Assembly: GCA_028277885.1 (NCBI GenBank)
Contig: JANQFK010000079.1
Coordinates: 62,001-126,000, forward strand
Length of the DNA: 64,000 nt
Reading direction: 5' to 3'
Source of the DNA: Myxococcota bacterium
GTDB taxonomy: Bacteria; Myxococcota_A; UBA9160; UBA6930
The first letter of the stretch is position 1. Every line of letters starts with the position of its first letter. Below, piece by piece: positions 27,193-36,135 of this stretch. The notes beneath the pieces were generated by a model. It saw nothing but the letters and a program-made list of their open reading frames with translations. It did not search any database and had not been told where the DNA came from. The position numbers were made by a program, and so were the translations under genes.

Positions 27193-30051
27193 CTACCTCC
27201 TCAGCGCGACCAGCAGGGCGATCGCCAGCACGAGTAGCAGCAGGATCAGGAGGATCAACAGGTTTCGTGAGATCTCGATCGTGGCGCCCGTCTCCGGTGG
27301 CTCCAGCGTCTGCGACGGCAGCTCGAAGCCGGCCACCTCGACCTTCACCTCGGCCGGCCCCGTTCCGACGTCGAATCGCTGGAGGTAGCCGCCCTTCAGG
27401 TCGTCCTCGACTTCTCCCAGGGGACGTCCGTTGCTGGTGAAGACGATCTCGCCGCCGTAGCCGGGTCCGATCCGGTTCCCGAACGCGTCACTCGGCTCGA
27501 CGTACGCCTGGAGCACACCGTCGTCGATCCAGGTCAGGACCAGCCCCGATGGGTCGACCTCGCCCGCCCCGACGAGCTTCTGCGCCGTGCGCTCTCGCCG
27601 GAACGGCCTGCCGTTCGGAGTGTCTCCGCTCGCGAGCACGCGGAACGTATAGGTGCCCAGCTCGGTGGTGACGCCCTGGAGCAGGGCGGTGTAGCGCCCG
27701 TCTCCGGCGCGGGTGTCCGGGCCCATCCCGTCGTCGCGCATCAGAACCCCTTCACCGTACAGCGAGACCAGCGAAGGGACGGCCACGTTCTGCACCTGCG
27801 TGAGGTAGTAGTGCTTCAGGGCCGCCGGGTTCTGCTCGTCGAGCGACTCACCGAACGCCTCGCCCGCTGCGGCCTCGATCCTCTCGAGGGGAACGTCGTG
27901 CTCCGCGTACCAGTTCCCCAGGGATTCGCCGGGTCGGGCGACCTGGAGCCGCACGAGCCGATCCGTGAGGGGAACGCCGTTGGCGTGCAGCTCCGCCTCG
28001 ACCCGGATCGGGTCTCCGGTGGCATAGGCACGCTTGTCGAAGGCGAGGCGCAGGTTGAGGTTGGACTGCACCACCGTGTCCCAGACGTAGCGCTCGATGG
28101 TCGGACCCCTCATGACGCGATACGCCGCCCGCGCGCGCGCCGGCTCGTAGATGGACTCGAACGGGTAGCGGACCTCCATCTGCCAACGGCCCAGGAGCTC
28201 GGGCTCGAGCTCGGCAACGTCGATCGCGTACATCCGGTGCTTGCGGCCCTGGCTGTAGCGGGCCTCCGAAGACCTCGGGCCCACGCGCCTTCCGTCCGGC
28301 GCGATCAGCTCGAACTCCAGCAGGTTGGGGGCCGGCGTCGTCCAGACCAACGAGAACGTCACGAGATCGTCGTAGGCCGTGACGAACGCCTCGTGTCTCG
28401 CGAGGGTGCCCTTCGCGATCTGGATGCCGGGATCGCCCTCGATGTCGAGGGAGAGCCGGTCGACGAGGATGTTGTTGAAGAACTTGCTCAGGTCCTCCTC
28501 GAGGCCGGCTGCGGCGGGATCGTAGTGCTGGAAGACGAGGTCCGACGCCACTCCGAGGGTCGCCGCGATCTCGGCCGAGAGCGTGCTGAGGGTCTCGGGG
28601 TCCACGGAGGACGTTTGACCGAAGGCCAGGGAGTACACCGCGATTCCCTTGTCGACGAGGGCCGGGCGGGCTGCGTTCAGGAACTGGGTGCGCGTCTCGT
28701 CCGGGACGTTGAAGGCTCCGTCGCTGAGCAGCACCAGGGCTCGGGACGCGGATCCGCTCCCGGCGCCGAACAGGTCCGCCGCGGTCTCGAGCCCCTTCCT
28801 CATCGGCGTGCCGTGGTTGAACGCGTACTCCGTGGCCTGCTGGATGGCGCTGGCCACCGTCCCCGCCGGATCGAAGGTTGCGAGCCCCGGCGCTCCGCTG
28901 GCGTCCGCCGTATCGACCTTGCTCCAGGTGGACTCGGCGCTGGCCCGCGAGTCGCTGAGGGAGCTCCCGCAGGAGAGATCGTCGCCGGGGAAGCGCACCA
29001 CCCCCACCGAGACCTGCCCCGCGGCGTACTCCGTGAGCTTGAGCTGGAGCGTCTCGAGAGCGGTGCGGACCTGTCGGATGCGGCTCTCGTCCGCGAACGT
29101 GGCGTCGCGGTTGGCTGGATCCCCCGGAGGACAGCCGGCGAGACGGAGCCCGCCGCTCGACCGGTTCATGCTCCCGGAGGCGTCGATCACGAGAGCGAGC
29201 TCGCGCAGCCTCGCCCAGCCCTCGAGGCCGACCGGTACCTCGGCCACGCCGGCGGTGCTGCTCGTCACGTGGAGGGTGCCGACGTTGGCCGCGGGGGCGG
29301 GAGTGGTGGCCTGGTAGGCGACCTCGATCGGGTGCTCGCCGTTCGGTGGGATGACGGTGCCCGCCGGGTCGGCCACGATCGAGAAGAACCCGCTCGTGTT
29401 CGGATCGATCGTCGCCGTGTCGAGGGTGAGCGGCCCCGTGCCCTGGTTGAGCGCGACGGCGGTGAGGATCACCTCGGTCCCGACCGTCGGGATCCCGAAG
29501 TCGAGCTGGGGGCTGGCCGGGATCACGCCACCCACGACGACGGCGAGTCGCGGAACCGCGGTCGCGGCCTCCGTGTGGGCCGCCACCACGAAGTAGTCGA
29601 CCGCTCCACTCGCGGTGTGCTGGATGTCGAGCGCCCACTGCTCCGGTGCATCCGGATCCGCGGGCTGGGGGGTGTGCTGGATCTCGATGACGGCGAGCCC
29701 GTCGGAGCCCGGCGCCGTCGTGAAGCGCACGCTGCCGACCGACGCCTCGCCGGCGGTGGTCGGATCGTCCAGGGCCGTGGCGGTCGCGGAGACGGTGGCC
29801 TGCTGGTTCGCATCCGTGTTGCGGATCACGTAGCTGGCCGTGAAGCCGGCCGGGGGCCGGATGGGGAGCACCGCCAGGTAGGTGGAGGGCTGCGAGCCGA
29901 TCGCCGAGCTGAGCGGGAGCTCGAAGGGCGTCGACGTCGCCACCGCGGGCGGCGCGTTGAGCTCGAACTGCCGCTGGGCCTCCGCCGCCTGGGGACGGAG
30001 CACGGCGGCGAGGACGAAGAACGTGGCCAGGAACCTCCCGCAGACTCTCAT
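27193..30051 (-). CDS. large membrane-anchored VWA-domain protein at the end of the CIS operon
   Basis: A 952-residue secreted protein. A signal peptide (FLATFFVLAAVLRPQAAEA) is followed by beta-rich domains, including an ASH/choice-of-anchor-type Ig domain near residues 180-275. A von Willebrand A domain then carries the MIDAS DASGS and LVLLSDGAFN. Further Ig-like repeats include DDGMGPDTRAGDGRYTA. A single C-terminal TM helix (LLILLILLLLVLAIALLVAL) ends in RR. It should be held in the membrane with its bulk outside the cytoplasm. It follows the DUF6519 gene by 38 bases on the same strand, so it may link the contractile particle to the envelope, which is inference. Confidence 0.78.
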   Translation of the reverse strand: MRVCGRFLATFFVLAAVLRPQAAEAQRQFELNAPPAVATSTPFELPLSSAIGSQPSTYLAVLPIRPPAGFTASYVIRNTDANQQATVSATATALDDPTTAGEASVGSVRFTTAPGSDGLAVIEIQHTPQPADPDAPEQWALDIQHTASGAVDYFVVAAHTEAATAVPRLAVVVGGVIPASPQLDFGIPTVGTEVILTAVALNQGTGPLTLDTATIDPNTSGFFSIVADPAGTVIPPNGEHPIEVAYQATTPAPAANVGTLHVTSSTAGVAEVPVGLEGWARLRELALVIDASGSMNRSSGGLRLAGCPPGDPANRDATFADESRIRQVRTALETLQLKLTEYAAGQVSVGVVRFPGDDLSCGSSLSDSRASAESTWSKVDTADASGAPGLATFDPAGTVASAIQQATEYAFNHGTPMRKGLETAADLFGAGSGSASRALVLLSDGAFNVPDETRTQFLNAARPALVDKGIAVYSLAFGQTSSVDPETLSTLSAEIAATLGVASDLVFQHYDPAAAGLEEDLSKFFNNILVDRLSLDIEGDPGIQIAKGTLARHEAFVTAYDDLVTFSLVWTTPAPNLLEFELIAPDGRRVGPRSSEARYSQGRKHRMYAIDVAELEPELLGRWQMEVRYPFESIYEPARARAAYRVMRGPTIERYVWDTVVQSNLNLRLAFDKRAYATGDPIRVEAELHANGVPLTDRLVRLQVARPGESLGNWYAEHDVPLERIEAAAGEAFGESLDEQNPAALKHYYLTQVQNVAVPSLVSLYGEGVLMRDDGMGPDTRAGDGRYTALLQGVTTELGTYTFRVLASGDTPNGRPFRRERTAQKLVGAGEVDPSGLVLTWIDDGVLQAYVEPSDAFGNRIGPGYGGEIVFTSNGRPLGEVEDDLKGGYLQRFDVGTGPAEVKVEVAGFELPSQTLEPPETGATIEISRNLLILLILLLLVLAIALLVALRR

Positions 30052-30089
30052 CTCGATCCTCCTTCGCCCGTGATGGCGGGCGCAGACTG

Positions 30090-32048
30090 TCAGACCTGGG
30101 TGACCAGTCTCTTGTGGTAGGTCACGCGGGGGGAGCCCTGGGCCCAGAACACCCAGATCGCTCCACTGGCGTCGCGCGTTGCGGGCCCCATGGTGAAGTT
30201 CCCGGACACCGGGGCCAGGAGTCGATCGTCTCCCCAGAGGCCCGTCGTCGGGTCCAGCGCGCGGACCCTGACTCCCCCGGTGCTCCCACTGCGCCAGCGC
30301 CAGAACACCCAGATCTTGCCCTGGGCATCCTCCACCACCCGCGGGTCGTAGTTGTTGCCGGCGGGCGTGGAGACCTGCTGGACGTCGACCCAGGTGTCAC
30401 TGGCTCGGTCGAAGCGCGCCGACTGGATCTGATAGGGGGAGCCCCCCGTCGCTCGGGAACGCCAGAACAGCCGGACCGTGTCGTCGCTCGCCACCATCAC
30501 CTCGGGTGTCCGAGACTCGGTGGTGCTTGTCGGGATGACGAGCTCTCCAGGCCCCACGAGCGTCCCGCCGCCTCGGATGACCGTGCCGAGCTCGTCGAGC
30601 CCATTCCAGACGATGATGGCCCCGGAGCTACCCGAGACTCGCTTCTCCCACACGACGAAGACCTCGCCGGCCGAGTCGACGGCCGCGCTGGGAGCCCCGT
30701 CCTCCACGGGCGCCGGGGTCGCCAGCACCTGGCTCTCTCCATCCCAGGCATCGGCCGAGAGATCGAAGCGCCTCAGGAAGATGCTCGCCGTGTTGGCGTC
30801 ACGCAGCGACGTGAAGTAGACCAGCAGCGAGTTGTTCGGGTGCTTGACGACGCGGTGCTGGAAGTCGTCCTGTACCGAGGTGCTCACCGCGACCGGAGCA
30901 TCCCAGGCGCCCGTCCCGACCCGGTAGCGCCGGGACCAGACGTTCTGGGCAGCCGCCCCGGCGTCGCTGTTCCAGAACACCCAGACGTCACCGCTCGCGT
31001 CGTCCACGATGGCGAGAGGGTTGGCCTCCGCCGCCGCGTCCGTCGTGATTCGCTCGTCGGCCCCCCAGGCCTGGCTTCCGGCCAGGTAGCGCCGCACGTA
31101 GATGTCTCCGTTCCCGGTGCGGTCGCTCTCGAAGAACGCCCACAGGTTTCCCTGGAGATCCTCCACGACGCCGCGGCCGGCCTCGCTGCTGCCTGGCCCG
31201 CTGCTGAGCTGCTGGGGGGCCGTGGCGGGAAGGTTGCCCAGGAGCAGTGCGTTGATGGCCTCGCGCAGGCTCACCGCCGGACGGTTGAGACCCCGCCGGT
31301 AGTCCTCGGGCTCCATGCCCAGCAGGTCCCGGATCAGCGTGGCGGGAGGCACGAGCAGGTTGCGCTCCCGGCGGTCCGTCACGTCCTGGGCCTCGATGGC
31401 GGGCACTCCCCCGCGTCGGTCGATCCAGGCGAGCACGTAGTAGCTGTGCGCGGGGTCGTGATCGGGATCGCCGGGCTGGGGTGCGTCCGGCCCGGGGCGC
31501 ACGCGGACGACCCACTCCCGCTTCGTGCGCGCGCAGCTCTCCGTCCCGAGCGGCGTCAGCACCAGGGTTGGATCCTCGGTGGGGCTGACGATGCGCTCCC
31601 AGACGTCGAGGTACACCGCGAATCTCCCGTCGGCGCCCGGTGGAGAGAACTCCGGAATCTCGGGCACGCCGAGCGCGGCACTCAGGGCGGCGGACCCGGG
31701 CTGGCTGGCGTGGAGCGGCTGCCCGCGAAAGGTCGCGTCCGCCTCGATCATGACGTCGACGCCGTCCACGATGCAGCGGCCGATGTGGTCGAGGGCATCG
31801 GGGGCGGCCGTGACCCCCGAGCGGACGGTGAAGTCGTTGTCGACTCCCGTGGCCTCGATTCGGAAGCTCTCCTCGTTGCCTTCGGCGACGCCGTCGCCGA
31901 CGAACCATTTCAGGAAGGCCCGGACCTCGAACTTGCGAACGTCCTCGAGCTCGTTCCAGTCCGCGTCGACGATGGGCACGCCCTGCTGGAGGCGAACTCC
32001 CACGTACCGGCGCAGCGGGTCGAAGGTATCGGGCGTGATCACGGCCAT
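30090..32048 (-). CDS. DUF6519-type CIS protein with C-terminal beta-propeller
   Basis: A 652-residue protein. The N-terminus (FDPLRRYVGVRLQQGVPIVD followed by ADWNELED) matches the DUF6519 domain found in extracellular contractile injection loci. From about residue 290 there are seven repeats of the form G-x-(I/V/L)-W-V-F-W, for example GNLWAFFESDR, GDVWVFWNSD and GKIWVFWRWR, consistent with a seven-bladed propeller. Propellers at a tail tip could bind receptors or glycans. There is no signal peptide. It lies 15 bases after a small CIS gene. Confidence 0.75.
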   Translation of the reverse strand: MAVITPDTFDPLRRYVGVRLQQGVPIVDADWNELEDVRKFEVRAFLKWFVGDGVAEGNEESFRIEATGVDNDFTVRSGVTAAPDALDHIGRCIVDGVDVMIEADATFRGQPLHASQPGSAALSAALGVPEIPEFSPPGADGRFAVYLDVWERIVSPTEDPTLVLTPLGTESCARTKREWVVRVRPGPDAPQPGDPDHDPAHSYYVLAWIDRRGGVPAIEAQDVTDRRERNLLVPPATLIRDLLGMEPEDYRRGLNRPAVSLREAINALLLGNLPATAPQQLSSGPGSSEAGRGVVEDLQGNLWAFFESDRTGNGDIYVRRYLAGSQAWGADERITTDAAAEANPLAIVDDASGDVWVFWNSDAGAAAQNVWSRRYRVGTGAWDAPVAVSTSVQDDFQHRVVKHPNNSLLVYFTSLRDANTASIFLRRFDLSADAWDGESQVLATPAPVEDGAPSAAVDSAGEVFVVWEKRVSGSSGAIIVWNGLDELGTVIRGGGTLVGPGELVIPTSTTESRTPEVMVASDDTVRLFWRSRATGGSPYQIQSARFDRASDTWVDVQQVSTPAGNNYDPRVVEDAQGKIWVFWRWRSGSTGGVRVRALDPTTGLWGDDRLLAPVSGNFTMGPATRDASGAIWVFWAQGSPRVTYHKRLVTQV

Positions 32049-32063
32049 GGCGTTTCTCCTCGG

Positions 32064-32606
32064 TCAGAAGACCAGCCAGATGGTTCTCTGCAGCGTGCTG
32101 GCGGGATCCTTGGCGATCGCCGGGTGGATGACGTAGTTGAGCAGGACGTCGGCGCCGTCGAGGCGACCGACCAGCCCGAACTCGCGTAGCGTCGCGCTCG
32201 CGTGGTTCGGATCGGGCCAGGGAGGCACGTTGGGGCCGAGGCTGGCCACGATCTGGAGACGGTTCGTCGGCGCGGCCGAGGCGGCGCCTCCCACCAGGTA
32301 CTCGAAGGTCAGGTCGGAGCGCGGCACCGTGTGGGGGTTGGCGTCCACCAGCGATGTGGTGCCGGGCGGCGGCGAGGGCGGCGGCGCGGCGTCCCAGGTG
32401 TCGCTCCCCGCGCCGACGCGCAGGCCGACGATTCCCTCCGTCGAGGTCGGCGTGCCGCGAACGAACCCGGCCAACAGCCGACGGAAGTCGCCCACGATCG
32501 TGTTCGCGCGCCAGTCGCGCTCCCAGACCACCCGGCCCCGGTCGTCCCGCAGCACGTCGCGGTACAGGCCGTGGAGGGTCCCGGCAGGCTTCTCGTGCTC
32601 CGTCAT
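32064..32606 (-). CDS. small CIS-locus structural protein, tail-fibre-like
   Basis: A 180-residue protein with no certain family. LHGLYRDVLRDDRGRVVWERDW followed by ANTIV resembles the start of phage tail-fibre or tail-associated proteins. The C-terminus (LREFGLVGRLDGADVLLNYVIHP) is beta-rich. It is embedded between gpI-like and DUF6519 genes with a 22-base gap upstream, so it is probably a particle component. Confidence 0.6.
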   Translation of the reverse strand: MTEHEKPAGTLHGLYRDVLRDDRGRVVWERDWRANTIVGDFRRLLAGFVRGTPTSTEGIVGLRVGAGSDTWDAAPPPSPPPGTTSLVDANPHTVPRSDLTFEYLVGGAASAAPTNRLQIVASLGPNVPPWPDPNHASATLREFGLVGRLDGADVLLNYVIHPAIAKDPASTLQRTIWLVF

Positions 32607-32628
32607 CGCGTCCCCTCCGTGCCGAGCC

Positions 32629-35600
32629 CTAGCTCGGCGGCAGGAAGAACGTCCTCCGGCGCAGCGTGAGCAGATCCGTCGGATCGGCCGACACGTCGGT
32701 CGGGGAGTTGGACACCAGCACCGACCAGTCCGGCAGCACCGCCGCGGAGCTGTCCGCCAGACCGGCGTAGTACTCGATGTCGGGATGCTCGTCCCGGTAG
32801 GCGTCGGTGAGATCCGCCGTCGCGGTGTAGACGTACTCGATGTCGACCCGCGGCGCGAAGACCACGGCGGGCCGGACGTGGATCGGCTTGAAGCGATCCA
32901 GCACCCGGCGCAGGCGCGCGACCTTGTGCTCGGGGAGGGCGGCCTCGCTCACCCGGCTCAGGAAGAGGCCGACCGCTCCCCGCGTGTACTCGATCCCGCC
33001 CGGCTGCGGACCGGCCGGCTGCTGGGGCGTGTAGCAGAGCAGATCGTCCCAGCGGGCACGTCGCCCCAGCCGAGCGGCGTCGCCGAGCGCGACGCTCGTC
33101 GCTCCCGCGAGCCGTCGCAGCGTCCCGGTGTCGGGCATGCGAACGCTTCGGGAGGGCCCCACCGGGAGCTCCGGCCGCGCCGGAGGGCTCGTGACCCGCT
33201 TGTCCACCTCGGGGAGGTTTCGCGTGGCGATCCGGCTGAGCGAGACGCTGCGATCACTCCGGAACAACAGCCACTGGGAGCCGTCAGCGGTGAGCACGGG
33301 AGCGGGAGCGTGATCCGAAGCACCGCCGCTCGTCACGGGAGTCGGCGCGGTGACGGCCCCGCTCGACGGCGTGATGCGCACGTCCCAGAGGTCCCGGCCG
33401 CCGTTGCGGGTGCTCTGGAAGAAGACGCGCAGGTCGCCCCCGCCGAGCGGAACGACCCCCGGCTCGCGGTCGGCGTGGGATTGACCCGCCAGGGGCGTCG
33501 TCACGTCCGCGGGAGCGAGCCAGCTCCCGGCCACCGGGTCGAACACGCGCTGGCGCAGCCGCCACCCATCGACCGAGCTGGCGAGGGGCTCGCTCTGGGA
33601 CCAGATCAGCCAGACCCGTCCGGCTGCATCGAGTGCGGCGCAGGGCTCCCGGTGGTGGCGTCCCGCCGGATCCGACGGCGTCTCCACCGCCGACCAGCTC
33701 GTGCCGTCCCAGCGTGCCGTCTGCACCTGCCAGGTGAAGCCCTCGTGACGCGACCAGAAGAGCCTCACCGCGCCGCCGGGCTCGGCCAGCGCGAAGAGAT
33801 CGGTGTGGCGGCCGAGGGACACGCCCGGAACGTCGGCGGCGGGCGACCAGTCGATCTCGTCGTCCCACTCACCGCGGGCGCCTCGGTTGCCTTCGGCGAA
33901 GCCGAGCGCGGCCGCGGCCGACGAGTGGCGAAGGTCGACCTCTAGCAGCGCGTCCCCACCCGCCCCAGGGGTCTCGATCGCGATGGTTCCGTTCGGGAGC
34001 GCGGACACCGTCACCCGCGCGAGCCGGGCGCTCAGGGCCGCAGCCACCTCGGCGGCCGTGGCGGCGGACGGGTTCGCGAAGTCGCCCGCCGCGAACTCGA
34101 AGCCCTCGTCTCCCGTCCAGGCGCCCCGAAGCACCAGGTGGCTGCCCGGGGCGATCCGGAAGGGCTCGCTGCGCTCACCCACCAGCCTCGCGGGCCTCGG
34201 CCCGCGCCGCCGCCCCAGCCGGAACCGCAGTCGCGTCGTGGCGGCTCCGGGGCTCTCGGCCCAGGCCAGGAAGATGCTGCGGTCCGCGCGCTCGGCCGCC
34301 GCCGGGTCCCCTTCGGCGGCCTCGGGCGCAGGGCTCACGGGGTGGGACTCGCCCCAGGCACCCGCGCGGAGCGTCTTGTAGCGGAGCCGGCCCAGCGACG
34401 ACGGCGGCAGGGTCTCGGGCGACGGCCCGGGCTGCGTCGGCACGTACTGCTCCACCCGCAGCGAGTCGATGAGCTCCTTGCCCGCCGCCGCCAGGCGCAG
34501 CCGCCCGTCCGGGAGTGCGCTCGCCTCGATCCCGACGAGCTGCCCGTCGAGATAGCGGGCGAGCTCCGCGGCCGGGATCCGATCGGGATCGACGAAGTCC
34601 CGCAGGCGGAAGCGCACCGTCTGGGCGAAGCGGCCGTTGGTGGTCACCAACAGGGCCATCTCCCCGGAGAGCGCGAAGGGCTCCCGCGCCGTGCCGACCA
34701 GCGTGGGTGCGGCGTCCTTCGTGCGCGTCGCCGAGGCGTGCTCCGGCCCGAACCCCAGCAGCGGGGCGGCGCTCACCCGCACCGGCGGCATCTCGCCCGG
34801 CCCGAGGCCCTTCGCGGAGGGAAGACCCTGCCGCACCCGTGCCGCCTCGCGCTCGAGGGCCGGGAAATCCGGATCGTGCTGGGTGTAGAAGACCCGAAGC
34901 CGATCGTCCCCGTCGCGGAACGCGGCCAGCCGGCCACGCGGGGCGCTCTCCAGCGTCACGAGGCTGGCCGCGTGGGTCTCGACGCGGATCGCCGACGTGG
35001 GCCCCGTGGTGTGTGACGTCAGCTCGATGCTTCCAGCGCTCTCCTTCGCCGTGAGCTCGGAGAATGCGGCGTCGAGAACGGCCGCGACCTCGGCGGCCGT
35101 GGCGTTGGCGAGGTCGTCGAAGTCTCCGGGGCGGAAGCGCACCGCCGTGGGAATCCGGTCGTCGACGGTGACGGCCAGCTCCATGTCGGGACGCAGCGAG
35201 AACGGCTCCGAGGAGCCGCCCACGAGGACCGCGGGGGTGCCCCCGGCTCCGTTGGCCTCGCGACTGGCTCCCGTGAAGCCGAGGACGGGCGCAGCGTCGT
35301 CGCTGCCGCGCCAGCTGCCGCCCTCCTCGACGATTGCGTGGATCGCGAGGGCGGGCGGACGATTCGACCGCGCGATCTGCTGCTCGAGCTCGGCGACCTG
35401 GGTGTACCAGCCCGTGTACCGGTTCACGATGCTCCGCAGGCTGGGGACCGTCCCGACCTCCCGGTAGAGATGGGGGGCGAACTTGATCTCGTTGCGACGG
35501 GCGAAGACGTCGAGGGAGCGGTCCGACTGCCAGTCGAGCCAGCCCGCCAGGGGCACGAGAAAGTCGGGAGGGGCCCGGTCCGAATCGTGGAGGCTGGGCA

Positions 35601-36135
35601 GGCCCTCGGCGAAGCTGCGCATGGCGTCGAGCGGCGCTCCGATCGCCTGGAAGTACCGCCGGAGCTGCCCGCGCCCGCGGATCTCCGCCGGCAGCTCGCG
35701 CAGCCTCGCCCGGGCGCCGGGGTCCAGCTCGTCCAGATCGGGCTGGGACAGTGGCGTGTCGAGGCGCTGGTGGACGGCGGGCAGGAGCCCGTAGGTCCGC
35801 TCGGCGAGCCCGTAGTGCTCCGTCGAGAAGCCCGTGGCTCGGGAGTGCATCGGGTCGAAGTGCCGGTCCCCCACGGCGTCGGTGCTGTAGACCGCGTAGT
35901 AGTAGGTGACGAGCGGCTCGAGGTCGCGATCGCTGAAGTGCGAGACGACGCCCCCGTCGTAAACGACGTCTCCGTCGTCCGGATCCGCGGGGAAGCTCCG
36001 GGCGCGCCGAACGATCCGGATCCCGGTGAGCGCGGGGCCCCCGTCGAAGGCCGCGGCTGCGGGGAGATTCCAGTCCAGGTCGATGCGTCGCCCGCTGAAG
36101 TGGGGCATGGCGCGCAGCTTGCGGATGGCCTTCAT
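32629..36135 (-). CDS. expanded phage tail protein I (Afp12-like) with inserted modules and propeller repeats
   Basis: A 1168-residue baseplate protein. Domains in order: Fn3-like 20-105; first part of the gpI tail domain 115-260 (LVPLAGWLDWQSDRSLD, then REVGTVPSLRSIVNRYTGW); three hook-IN-like modules at about 303-405, 478-565 and 650-750; propeller-like repeats at about 775-960 (VRLFWSRHEG, VWLIWSQSEP, LRVFFQSTRN); and a final gpI-like end (LRRVLDRFKPIHVRPAVVF). Ordinary gpI proteins are about 200 residues, so roughly 800 have been inserted. The start overlaps the gpJ stop by four bases. It probably joins the baseplate wedge and displays the inserted domains outward. Confidence 0.75.
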   Translation of the reverse strand: MKAIRKLRAMPHFSGRRIDLDWNLPAAAAFDGGPALTGIRIVRRARSFPADPDDGDVVYDGGVVSHFSDRDLEPLVTYYYAVYSTDAVGDRHFDPMHSRATGFSTEHYGLAERTYGLLPAVHQRLDTPLSQPDLDELDPGARARLRELPAEIRGRGQLRRYFQAIGAPLDAMRSFAEGLPSLHDSDRAPPDFLVPLAGWLDWQSDRSLDVFARRNEIKFAPHLYREVGTVPSLRSIVNRYTGWYTQVAELEQQIARSNRPPALAIHAIVEEGGSWRGSDDAAPVLGFTGASREANGAGGTPAVLVGGSSEPFSLRPDMELAVTVDDRIPTAVRFRPGDFDDLANATAAEVAAVLDAAFSELTAKESAGSIELTSHTTGPTSAIRVETHAASLVTLESAPRGRLAAFRDGDDRLRVFYTQHDPDFPALEREAARVRQGLPSAKGLGPGEMPPVRVSAAPLLGFGPEHASATRTKDAAPTLVGTAREPFALSGEMALLVTTNGRFAQTVRFRLRDFVDPDRIPAAELARYLDGQLVGIEASALPDGRLRLAAAGKELIDSLRVEQYVPTQPGPSPETLPPSSLGRLRYKTLRAGAWGESHPVSPAPEAAEGDPAAAERADRSIFLAWAESPGAATTRLRFRLGRRRGPRPARLVGERSEPFRIAPGSHLVLRGAWTGDEGFEFAAGDFANPSAATAAEVAAALSARLARVTVSALPNGTIAIETPGAGGDALLEVDLRHSSAAAALGFAEGNRGARGEWDDEIDWSPAADVPGVSLGRHTDLFALAEPGGAVRLFWSRHEGFTWQVQTARWDGTSWSAVETPSDPAGRHHREPCAALDAAGRVWLIWSQSEPLASSVDGWRLRQRVFDPVAGSWLAPADVTTPLAGQSHADREPGVVPLGGGDLRVFFQSTRNGGRDLWDVRITPSSGAVTAPTPVTSGGASDHAPAPVLTADGSQWLLFRSDRSVSLSRIATRNLPEVDKRVTSPPARPELPVGPSRSVRMPDTGTLRRLAGATSVALGDAARLGRRARWDDLLCYTPQQPAGPQPGGIEYTRGAVGLFLSRVSEAALPEHKVARLRRVLDRFKPIHVRPAVVFAPRVDIEYVYTATADLTDAYRDEHPDIEYYAGLADSSAAVLPDWSVLVSNSPTDVSADPTDLLTLRRRTFFLPPS

